DNA from: Campylobacteraceae bacterium
GTDB lineage: Bacteria; Campylobacterota; Campylobacteria; Campylobacterales; Sulfurovaceae
DNA: 11,666 bases
Direction: 5' to 3'
NCBI GenBank assembly: GCA_026985655.1
Contig: JALSQB010000103.1
Location: forward strand, 1 to 11,666
Part shown: piece by piece, positions 1 through 6,434 of the stretch
Numbering within the stretch: position 1 is the stretch's first letter
Layout of the letters: each line of letters starts with the position of its first letter
Position numbers and translations under genes: made by a program
Notes under the pieces: model-generated
Database searches by the model: none
Seen by the model: the letters and a program-made list of their open reading frames with translations, nothing else
Told to the model about the DNA's origin: nothing

Positions 1-273
1 AATGCCAAAATTGGAGCAAACTCAGTCGTTGTAAAAGATGTTCCTTGTTGTGCTACGGCCGTTGGTGTACCTGCACGTATCTTAACATGCGAAAAGAGTT
101 CCGACCAACTTAGCCACAACATCTTACCCGATGTCAATAAAGAGATTTTTCACTACCTTATTAAACGTATTGCTGTTTTAGAAGAGAGCATAAGAAGTGA
201 CAATAAAAAATTAATAGAAAAAGAAGACCATGAATTAGAAGAGATTTATGCCACTTTTATTAAGTCAATGTAG
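1..273 (+). CDS. cysE: Serine O-acetyltransferase, C-terminal part (5' end outside window)
   Basis: The open frame runs from base 1 to a TAG at 271-273 and gives the last 90 residues of the protein. It starts inside the left-handed beta-helix: residues 1-26 read as a last hexapeptide coil ending in GVPARI, which is the CysE/EpsC signature. A charged helical tail follows, with an LPDVNKEIF stretch that matches the tail of the short EpsC-type enzymes. The family makes O-acetylserine from serine and acetyl-CoA, the first step of cysteine synthesis in the cytoplasm. The protein ends in Lys-Ser-Met, not in the terminal isoleucine that CysE uses to dock into the CysK active site, so the classical cysteine synthase complex is not evident. 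The next gene is an aspartate aminotransferase, an order I recall from Campylobacter (cysE-aspB). Assignment from the tail alone is good but rests on a partial sequence. Confidence 0.85.
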   Translation, partial: NAKIGANSVVVKDVPCCATAVGVPARILTCEKSSDQLSHNILPDVNKEIFHYLIKRIAVLEESIRSDNKKLIEKEDHELEEIYATFIKSM

Positions 274-286
274 TAAAAAACTTCTG

Positions 287-321
287 TATAATTCCAAGAT
301 TTTTATACTCAAAAAAAAGGG
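287..321 (+). promoter_or_regulatory. Probable sigma-70 promoter and ribosome binding site of the aminotransferase gene
   Basis: A perfect TATAAT lies at 287-292, directly preceded by TG, in the 56-base gap after cysE. No good TTGACA box is seen upstream, which is usual for Campylobacterota promoters. AAAGGG at 316-321 is a fair Shine-Dalgarno, 8 bases before the ATG at 330. The aminotransferase gene can therefore be transcribed separately from cysE, and no clear terminator lies between them. Confidence 0.6.
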
Positions 322-329
322 CGAATCTG

Positions 330-1499
330 ATGCTTTCACAACGTATTCAAACACTATCACCTTCACTAACTATTGCCATAGCGACACTGGCTAGAGAACT
401 TAAAGCTGAAGGTAAAGATATTATCTCATTTTCAGCAGGTGAACCAGACTTTGACACACCTATTGCTGTTAAAAATGCTGCCAAAGAAGCACTTGATCTT
501 GGACACACAAAATATACAGCTGTTCCAGGAACGCCTGAACTTCTTCAAGCCGTAGCAGACAAACTTCAAAGAGAAAATGGCTTAAGTTACACAACCCAAC
601 AAATTCAAACCAACAACGGTGCGAAACATTCCCTCTTTAACCTTTTTCAAGCATTAATTGATGAAGGCGATGAAGTAATTATTCCTGCTCCTTACTGGGT
701 AACTTATCCTGAATTGGTTAAGTATGCAAGTGGTGTTCCTGTTATTATTGATACTGATGATAGTTCAGGCTTTAAGATTACGCCTAGCCAATTAAAAGAT
801 GCCATTACGCCTAAAACAAAAGTACTGATTTTAACTTCACCCTCTAACCCAACAGGTGCTGTCTATTCGCAAAGTGAGTTAGAAGCACTCGCAGAGGTGT
901 TAAAAGATACTAAAGTGCTTGTTATCTCAGATGAGATGTATGAAAAACTTGTATTTGATGGTACAAAATTTGTAGCAACGGCTAGTATTTCAGAAGATAT
1001 GTTTCAGCGAACCATTACCGTAAATGGCTTAAGTAAATCAGCAGCTATGACAGGTTGGCGTTTTGGCTATATGGCTTCAGCACATACCGACCTCATAATG
1101 GCGATGAACAAATTACAGTCACAAAGTACTTCAAATATTAGCTCCATTACCCAAGAGGCTGCTATTGTTGGTTTAAATGGTACGATTGACCAAGAAGTAG
1201 AAGAGATGAGAGTAGCATTTGAAGCACGTTGTACTGAAGCGACAAAACTTTTTAATGCGATAGATAGACTTTCCGTAGTCAAACCAAGTGGTGCATTTTA
1301 TCTCTTTGTCAATATTAAGGAGATTTCCAATGACTCTATGCAGTTTTGTAAAGATTTATTAGAAGACCAAGGAGTAGCTGTTGTTCCAGGTGTCGGTTTT
1401 GGGGCTGAAGGCTATTTTAGATTCTCCTATGCAACTGACATGGATACCATTAACGAGGGAATTAAACGCATTGAAACCTTTGTCAAAAAACAAAAATAA
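330..1499 (+). CDS. aspB: Aspartate aminotransferase, PLP-dependent class I (subgroup Ib)
   Basis: This is a full-length fold-type I aminotransferase of 389 residues, the usual size. Visible motifs in order: FSAGEPDFDTP (34-44, the substrate-side N-terminal segment of subgroup Ib), SPSNPTG (170-176, with the PLP-contacting Asn173), ISDEMYEKL (199-207, with Asp201 facing the pyridine nitrogen and Tyr204), GLSKSAAMTGWR (233-244, with Lys236 as the Schiff-base lysine) and FRFSYA (363-368, with Arg364 as the likely alpha-carboxylate clamp). The enzyme exchanges amino groups between aspartate and 2-oxoglutarate in the cytoplasm. Some Ib members also act on prephenate, which cannot be decided here. 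The start at 330 has a Shine-Dalgarno and begins at the conserved N-terminus. It follows cysE and precedes the DUF234 gene by 27 bases, suggesting a shared transcript with the latter. The symbol aspB follows Campylobacter usage; aspC is equally possible. Confidence 0.93.
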   Translation: MLSQRIQTLSPSLTIAIATLARELKAEGKDIISFSAGEPDFDTPIAVKNAAKEALDLGHTKYTAVPGTPELLQAVADKLQRENGLSYTTQQIQTNNGAKHSLFNLFQALIDEGDEVIIPAPYWVTYPELVKYASGVPVIIDTDDSSGFKITPSQLKDAITPKTKVLILTSPSNPTGAVYSQSELEALAEVLKDTKVLVISDEMYEKLVFDGTKFVATASISEDMFQRTITVNGLSKSAAMTGWRFGYMASAHTDLIMAMNKLQSQSTSNISSITQEAAIVGLNGTIDQEVEEMRVAFEARCTEATKLFNAIDRLSVVKPSGAFYLFVNIKEISNDSMQFCKDLLEDQGVAVVPGVGFGAEGYFRFSYATDMDTINEGIKRIETFVKKQK

Positions 1500-1526
1500 C
1501 ATTTAAAACCATAAAGGTCAATACCT

Positions 1527-2450
1527 ATGTCAAAAAAACCCAATATAGTAGAACAATTTCGCTCTTTTTGTTATCAAAATAATGCCACAAACCTAGAGCT
1601 AGCCTTAGAGTATTTTGCTGTATTTGGGGGTATGGGTTGGCATGTTGATATGTCTGTCCCTTTAGAAGAACTCATTGAAGAAAAAGTTTTAAACAACTAC
1701 CGTTACATTCACGGTGACCTCACAAAAATCACCAATAGTAAAGAGATTCATCATAAAATTCTCTCTGCCTTAGCCGTAGGTGATAGACGTGAACATGCTG
1801 CTTTTAAAAAAGCTCAAGTCGATAGAATAATGGGTGAAGAGTCCATTGACTACCTTATTGATGAGGGGCTTTTAAAACATGACAAATCTATAGAAAAGCC
1901 CTTGAAAGACCATGAAAAAGTCTCAAATAAACTTCTTTTTTGCCAACCCTTTATGCGTTTTTGGTTTGCCCTTATCTCACCCAATTACAAAAGCATTAAA
2001 GCAGGAGACTATGAGGAGTTTTACCAACGTTGGAATGAGATGAAAATAGAGTTTAGCAACCATATTGCACAACAGCTTTTCTTAGAACTCATTAAAAAAG
2101 CTCACAATGAAAACAGTGATGACCCCATTATGAAAATAGGCTCTTATTGGGACACTAACATTAACATAGACCTCTTGGCTAAAACCAAATCAGGTAAATT
2201 TATCGCTGGAGCGTGTAAGTTTTCTAAAGCCAAAGCCAAAAAATCTGAGTTGAGTAAACTCAAAGAGCTTTGTTCTGTGGCTAAAATAGAAGCTCAATAT
2301 TATGTTATTTTTTCTAAAAACAAATTTTCAACCGAACTCAAAAAAGAAAAAAGTGAAAATTTACATCTTTTTGCACTCAAAAGTCTCGGTTCACTTCTTC
2401 TTGATTTAAATGAAAAAGATATGCTTGTTAATACCAATAAGAAGTATTAA
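1527..2450 (+). CDS. DUF234-type protein with degraded PD-(D/E)xK-like core, no ATPase domain
   Basis: This 307-residue soluble protein resembles the C-terminal half of the archaeal/bacterial ATPases that carry a DUF234 domain, without the N-terminal AAA module. Residues about 75-125 look like a winged-helix segment (KILSALAVGDRR, then SIDYLIDEGLL). Residues 133-150 (SNKLLFCQPFMRFWFALI) match the linker known as 'dpflrfWf' in that family. The C-terminal part (200-260) has the order of a PD-(D/E)xK nuclease fold: IGSYWDTNINIDLLA with Asp215, then FIAGACKFSKAKAKK. In relatives the second motif is typically ECK; here the glutamate position is Ala229 before Cys230-Lys231, so the catalytic triad looks incomplete. 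The function is unknown; DNA or RNA binding without cleavage is a reasonable guess. AAAGG at 1513-1517 serves the start, which lies 27 bases after the aminotransferase gene. The family assignment is by remembered motif pattern, not by a search. Confidence 0.65.
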   Translation: MSKKPNIVEQFRSFCYQNNATNLELALEYFAVFGGMGWHVDMSVPLEELIEEKVLNNYRYIHGDLTKITNSKEIHHKILSALAVGDRREHAAFKKAQVDRIMGEESIDYLIDEGLLKHDKSIEKPLKDHEKVSNKLLFCQPFMRFWFALISPNYKSIKAGDYEEFYQRWNEMKIEFSNHIAQQLFLELIKKAHNENSDDPIMKIGSYWDTNINIDLLAKTKSGKFIAGACKFSKAKAKKSELSKLKELCSVAKIEAQYYVIFSKNKFSTELKKEKSENLHLFALKSLGSLLLDLNEKDMLVNTNKKY

Positions 2451-2538
2451 TAATCTAAAACCTAGTTGTCATTATATCGGTAAGAGTCAATGTTTTTCTT
2501 AAACACTATTTCATCAAATTTTAGTTAGACTTCACCTT

Positions 2539-2976
2539 ATGCTAAACATTGAAAACCTTACAAACTTTAATATTGACAATAAATTCTTAGAAAATATTGC
2601 CAATACTCTTACCTCAAGAGAGATTGATTTAACTCTATGTTATAATAAGACCATTCAACAGTACAACAAAGAGTATCGTCACAAAGACCAAGCGACAGAT
2701 GTTTTAAGTTTTCCCATTGAGAATGACCTAATTATAGATAATGACATAATGCCCTTAGGTGCTATTGTTATCTCTGTGGATTATGTCATTGAAAAGGCAA
2801 AACTTTATGGACACAGTGAAGCATCTGAAATGGCATTGCTATTTATCCATGGATTACTTCATATCTTAGGGTATGACCATGAAACAGATGAGGGTCAGAT
2901 GAGAAAAAAGGAAGCGTTAATCATTAAATCGTTTAAGCTACCTAAAAGTTTAATTGTAAGAACAGAGGAGAATTAA
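2539..2976 (+). CDS. ybeY: Endoribonuclease YbeY (16S rRNA maturation, quality control)
   Basis: The product has 145 residues, the normal size. The diagnostic zinc motif H-x3-H-x5-H is present as HGLLHILGYDH (104-114; His104, His108, His114), preceded by the family segment YRHKDQATDVLSFP (46-59). YbeY is a metal-dependent single-strand RNase that takes part in 16S rRNA 3' end processing, ribosome quality control and, in some bacteria, small-RNA regulation. The start at 2539 is the only ATG after an in-frame TAA at 2500-2502, but no Shine-Dalgarno is visible before it. The 88-base gap upstream has no convincing promoter box that I can name. The stop overlaps the start of the exchanger gene by one base (TAATG), and GAGGAG for that gene lies within the ybeY end, so the two are probably translationally coupled. 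Confidence 0.93.
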   Translation: MLNIENLTNFNIDNKFLENIANTLTSREIDLTLCYNKTIQQYNKEYRHKDQATDVLSFPIENDLIIDNDIMPLGAIVISVDYVIEKAKLYGHSEASEMALLFIHGLLHILGYDHETDEGQMRKKEALIIKSFKLPKSLIVRTEEN

Positions 2977-3926
2977 TGGATTTTGTCATATTTATCATGG
3001 CGATGGGAGCATTGATATTTGGTGCAGATTTTATTGTTAATCAAAGTGAACGTATTGCATTACGTTTCAATATTTCAGAGTTTGTCATCGGTTCAACACT
3101 CATCGCACTAGGGACATCTTTACCTGAAATGGCAGCAAGTATGGCAGCGAGCTTTGACCACAAATCAGATATTGCGATTGCCAATGCAGTCGGCTCAAAC
3201 ATCATGAACATTACCTTGGTTTTAGGGGTTATTTTTATAATCGCTAAACCCTTCAAACCCACACGTGATTTTTTTGCTAAAGATAGTATTTGGGCATTAC
3301 TACCCATCTTAGTTTTTTTACTTATGAGCATTGATGGTGAAATTGGAAAATTTGATGCACTTTTACTCTTTATTTTAATGTTCGCCTATTTACTTTTCTT
3401 AGCTGAAGATGCCAAAAAAGAAGAGATTGAAGAGGTGAATCCAGCATCACATGAAAGCTTTTCATGGTTAAAGTCAATCGGTTTACTTCTACTAGGATTT
3501 ATTTTGGTTGTGACGGGAGCTAGTTTTGCCATTGACGCAGCCTCAAATATTGCCCTTAGTTTTGGTGTTAGTGAATGGCTTGTTGGGGTAGTGGTTATTG
3601 CTTTTGGAACATCATTACCTGAACTTATTGTCTCCATAACAGCCGTACTCAAAGGAAAAGTGGGCATGGCAATTGGAAACATTATCGGTTCAAACCTTGC
3701 CAATACCACCATGGTCATTGGAGGGGCAGCCATGGTCAATAACTTGAAAATTGATTTAAACGCATACCACTATGACTTGGCGATTATGACCGCAGCGACT
3801 GTTATGCTCATCTATATTACAGCCAACAAACTCTACTCTAAACCTGCAGGAATTTCCCTTCTAATCGTCTTGGCACTCTTTTTGTATGAAAAAGTTTATC
3901 CTATTGCTACTACTATTGCCAATTAA
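2976..3926 (+). CDS. Sodium/calcium exchanger family protein (CaCA, YrbG-like)
   Basis: The product is a 316-residue inner-membrane protein with two inverted homologous halves, each with about five helices. The alpha-1 repeat has GTSLPE at 46-51 (Glu51) and GSNIMN at 73-78. The alpha-2 repeat has GTSLPE at 211-216 (Glu216) and GSNLAN at 238-243. Glu51 and Glu216 correspond to the paired cation-site glutamates of characterised CaCA exchangers. The two halves are joined by an acidic cytoplasmic loop (about 143-163, rich in Glu and Lys). Family members exchange Na+ or H+ for Ca2+ across the membrane; the true ions of this one are unknown. Asn78 and Asn243 occupy the positions held by Asn81 and Asp240 in the archaeal NCX_Mj, a difference also common in bacterial YrbG-like proteins. 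GAGGAG at 2965-2970 drives the start, which overlaps the ybeY stop. Confidence 0.9.
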   Translation: MDFVIFIMAMGALIFGADFIVNQSERIALRFNISEFVIGSTLIALGTSLPEMAASMAASFDHKSDIAIANAVGSNIMNITLVLGVIFIIAKPFKPTRDFFAKDSIWALLPILVFLLMSIDGEIGKFDALLLFILMFAYLLFLAEDAKKEEIEEVNPASHESFSWLKSIGLLLLGFILVVTGASFAIDAASNIALSFGVSEWLVGVVVIAFGTSLPELIVSITAVLKGKVGMAIGNIIGSNLANTTMVIGGAAMVNNLKIDLNAYHYDLAIMTAATVMLIYITANKLYSKPAGISLLIVLALFLYEKVYPIATTIAN

Positions 3927-3935
3927 ATTTATAAA

Positions 3936-5171
3936 ATGAAAACTTACGACTGCATCATCATTGGTGCAGGAGCTTCAGGAATGATGGCTGCCATTACCGT
4001 AGCCAAAACATATCCGTCTGTTCTTGTACTTGAAAAACTTCCTAAAGTTGCTGCCAAACTCAAAGCCACAGGGGGAGGACGTTGCAACTTAACCAATACC
4101 CTTAATAATGAAGATTTTATGGCACGTTTTGGGCGAGAGGGGCGTTTTATGACTCCTGCTATTGAAGCGTTAAACCAAGAAGAGTTACAGAAATTTTTCA
4201 ACAATTTAGGGGTGCAAACCCATGCCCCTGATGGTTTTCGTGTCTTTCCTGTGGGGCATGATGCTATGAGTATTATCAAAGCATTAAAAGAGGAGATGCA
4301 ACGCCTAAACATAGAGATTATCTGTTCACAAAGAGTAGAAGCATTAGAACACAATGAAACCCATATTACAGCTGTTGTCACGCAAGACAACACTTACCTA
4401 ACGTCAAATATCATCTTAGCTTCTGGTGGTATGGGCTATCCTGTTTTAGGAGCAGAGGGTGATGGCTACGCTTTAGCCCAATCGGTAGGACACAAAATAA
4501 CCGACATTCACCCCGCGATGATGCCCCTTAAAACCAAAGAGTTATGGGGAGCTAACTGCCGTGCAGACACCATAGCAAAGGTGGAGATGAAAGTTAATAT
4601 TAAAAAATATCAAAAATTACGTGCAAAAGGGGATTTAATTTTTACAAAAAATGGCATTAGAGGTCCAGTGGTATTAGACTTCTCACGTGAAATCACCCCA
4701 CTTCTTGCCAAGTTTGAGGAAGTACCTGTTCTAATGAATCTTACGAAGGGCATGAATGAAGAAGATATTAGAGAACATTTTAAAAAATGCTTAGAGAAAA
4801 ATCCCCAACTTGATACCTTAGCACTTATAAATACCCTATTGCCTAACTCCGTAAGCCTTGAACTTTGTAAACTTGCCAACATCGAAGAGCCAACGCTAAG
4901 TTTAAAAAAACTCTCTGGTGTTTCTCGTGACCAACTTATTAAACTCTTAGCATGGACACCCCTCACCATTAATGGACATGATGGATTTAAACTTGCCATG
5001 ATAACACGTGGAGGAGTTAGCCTAAAAGAGATTGACCCCAATACCTTAAAGAGTAAAAAGATAAAAGGGCTTTACTTTTGTGGGGAAGTTATGAACTTAG
5101 ATGGTCCTTGTGGAGGCTACAACCTACAATGGTCATTTGCCAGTGGTTTTTTAGCAGGGAAACTACAGTAG
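3936..5171 (+). CDS. HI0933/YhiN-family FAD-dependent oxidoreductase
   Basis: The 411 residues match the usual family length. The N-terminal Rossmann motif IIIGAGASGMMAA (7-19, GxGxxG at 10-15) binds FAD. TGGGRCNLTN (45-54), FTKNGIRGP (236-244) and the C-terminal YFCGEVMNLDGPCGGYN (380-396) are family signatures. The last one closes the FAD site and contains the GG-Y-N turn. Proteins of this group include BaiN-like and other poorly characterised NAD(P)/FAD enzymes; the substrate here is unknown. The start must be near 3936 because the Rossmann strand begins at residue 6, yet no Shine-Dalgarno precedes it. It lies 9 bases after the exchanger stop and in the same reading frame, so it probably depends on ribosomes arriving from upstream. 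The gene ends head-on with dapD. Confidence 0.9.
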   Translation: MKTYDCIIIGAGASGMMAAITVAKTYPSVLVLEKLPKVAAKLKATGGGRCNLTNTLNNEDFMARFGREGRFMTPAIEALNQEELQKFFNNLGVQTHAPDGFRVFPVGHDAMSIIKALKEEMQRLNIEIICSQRVEALEHNETHITAVVTQDNTYLTSNIILASGGMGYPVLGAEGDGYALAQSVGHKITDIHPAMMPLKTKELWGANCRADTIAKVEMKVNIKKYQKLRAKGDLIFTKNGIRGPVVLDFSREITPLLAKFEEVPVLMNLTKGMNEEDIREHFKKCLEKNPQLDTLALINTLLPNSVSLELCKLANIEEPTLSLKKLSGVSRDQLIKLLAWTPLTINGHDGFKLAMITRGGVSLKEIDPNTLKSKKIKGLYFCGEVMNLDGPCGGYNLQWSFASGFLAGKLQ

Positions 5172-5194
5172 GAAAACATCTAAACTACCTTCTC

Positions 5195-6388
5195 TTAGTG
5201 CAATTCAGCGTTAAGTTTAACTTCTCTCACACTTCTTTTAACAATTATCTCACCTGTACTAGAATTTTGTCTAAAGTGAAGACCATTTAATCCTTGAAGT
5301 GCATCGGCTCTCCAAGTTGTTTTAGCTTCCAAATTAGCCTCTGGATTGGCTTCATTGATTTTAACCAACTCTTCAGGGGAAATTTTTACTTTTGTTCCTG
5401 CAAAAATAGCTACACCACCATCTAAAATACACGCATCACCTAAAGGAATACCACAAGTTGAATTTGCTCCAAGAAGCGTATTTTCACCAATAGAGATAGG
5501 GTTTCCATCTGTTCCACTAAGTACGCCTAAAATACTAGCACCCCCACCAACATCTGAACCAGCACCGACAATCGCTGAACTTGAGATACGACCTTCAACC
5601 ATAACAGCCCCTAGTGTTCCTGCATTGAAGTTAATGTATGAAGCCCCAGGCATAACCGTTGTTCCAGCAGCCAATTGCGCCCCCATTCTAACTTTTGAAG
5701 ACTCTAAAATACGGGTATTATCAGCAGGAATAATATGTTGTAAAAATCTTGGGAATTTATCGACGGCATCAATGGTTGGGAACGTTCCATTTAGTTTCAT
5801 CTCAATTTCATTCTCTCGTAAGTATTCTAACTCATAAGGCGTTGTTCCTACCCATGCCACATTTGAAAGAATGCCAAATGCTCCATTTAAATTAACACTT
5901 CTAAGTGCTACTTTTGATTGAGAGAGTGCATAAAGTTTTAAGTAAACAGCTTCAACACTTTGTGCGTTTGCATCTTCAAATAGAAAGACTATTCTAAAAT
6001 TTTTAGCCACATCTTCCATGGAAGCCAATGTCTTAATAACTTGAATATTTTTATGAACATCACTCACAGCATCATCGACATAAACGGCAAAGGCATTCAT
6101 GGCATTTTTTACAAATTCATCATTAATGGTTGCCACAAATTCTGAACCTGAAAAATCAACCTCACACCCTGATTCTTGAAGTGCTTTAATGTAAACAGCT
6201 GCTGAACCAAAATTTTCATTCCAGTTAATTAAACCAAAGTTTGCTTGTAATACTTTGTCAGCATTCTTTTGACCTCTATCTACGCGTGCAATACCAAAAG
6301 CCATCGCTTTTTTGTACCCTGCTTGTGCTTCTATATCTGCTACTAATGCTTTAAACTCTTCTGCTGTATTTGTTGTTGCTATTGCCAT
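5195..6388 (-). CDS. dapD: 2,3,4,5-tetrahydropyridine-2,6-dicarboxylate N-succinyltransferase
   Basis: The enzyme transfers succinyl from succinyl-CoA to tetrahydrodipicolinate in the succinylase branch of diaminopimelate and lysine synthesis, feeding both protein and peptidoglycan. The 397-residue length is that of the long DapD class seen in Campylobacterota. This class has an N-terminal domain of its own (about 1-225) and is distinct from the roughly 274-residue E. coli type. Residues 232-335 form a left-handed beta-helix with hexapeptide repeats: GAQLAAGTTVMPGASY, GAVMVEGRISSSAIVGAG, SDVGGGASILG, ISIGENTLLGANSTCGI. Glu265 in MVEGRI corresponds to the glutamate proposed as catalytic in the mycobacterial enzyme. 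The start is supported by AAAGG (bases 6397-6401 on the minus strand), 8 bases before the ATG. A palindrome over the probable promoter lies directly upstream. The convergent gene's stop is 23 bases away. Confidence 0.93.
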   Translation of the reverse strand: MAIATTNTAEEFKALVADIEAQAGYKKAMAFGIARVDRGQKNADKVLQANFGLINWNENFGSAAVYIKALQESGCEVDFSGSEFVATINDEFVKNAMNAFAVYVDDAVSDVHKNIQVIKTLASMEDVAKNFRIVFLFEDANAQSVEAVYLKLYALSQSKVALRSVNLNGAFGILSNVAWVGTTPYELEYLRENEIEMKLNGTFPTIDAVDKFPRFLQHIIPADNTRILESSKVRMGAQLAAGTTVMPGASYINFNAGTLGAVMVEGRISSSAIVGAGSDVGGGASILGVLSGTDGNPISIGENTLLGANSTCGIPLGDACILDGGVAIFAGTKVKISPEELVKINEANPEANLEAKTTWRADALQGLNGLHFRQNSSTGEIIVKRSVREVKLNAELH

Positions 6389-6401
6389 TTATATTACCTT
6401 T

Positions 6402-6433
6402 AAATTCACGAATTTATAATTTCGTGAATTATA
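6402..6433 (-). promoter_or_regulatory. Probable dapD promoter overlapped by a perfect 10-bp inverted repeat
   Basis: AATTCACGAA at 6403-6412 and its exact reverse complement TTCGTGAATT at 6421-6430 are separated by 8 AT bases. On the minus strand a perfect TATAAT lies at 6433-6428 and overlaps the upstream arm. Transcription would start around 6421, in or beside the repeat, and the dapD Shine-Dalgarno follows the other arm directly. The layout is that of a repressor operator on a promoter. Alternatively, it could form a hairpin in transcripts reading out of the RND gene, whose stop is only a few bases away; there is no T-run on either side, so it is not an intrinsic terminator. Which protein would bind is not known. 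Confidence 0.5.
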
Positions 6434-6434
6434 G

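Noticed and set aside
3944..5041. Two minus-strand open frames of about 145 codons inside the flavoprotein gene
   Set aside because: They lie entirely opposite a well-conserved gene, lack start signals and read as low-information translation of the complementary strand.
5078..5290. A 70-codon plus-strand open frame bridging the end of the flavoprotein gene and dapD
   Set aside because: It is in another frame over two convergent real genes, with no ribosome site and no recognisable features.
5346..5837. A 163-codon plus-strand open frame lying inside dapD on the other strand
   Set aside because: It mirrors the beta-helix repeats of dapD, is very rich in Pro, Ser and Ala, and has no ribosome site or family features. 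The minus-strand dapD explains the sequence fully.
6402..6433. The inverted repeat upstream of dapD as an intrinsic terminator of the RND gene
   Set aside because: The stem is AT-rich and is not followed by a T-run on the minus strand. It coincides with a TATAAT box, so a promoter/operator reading is better.
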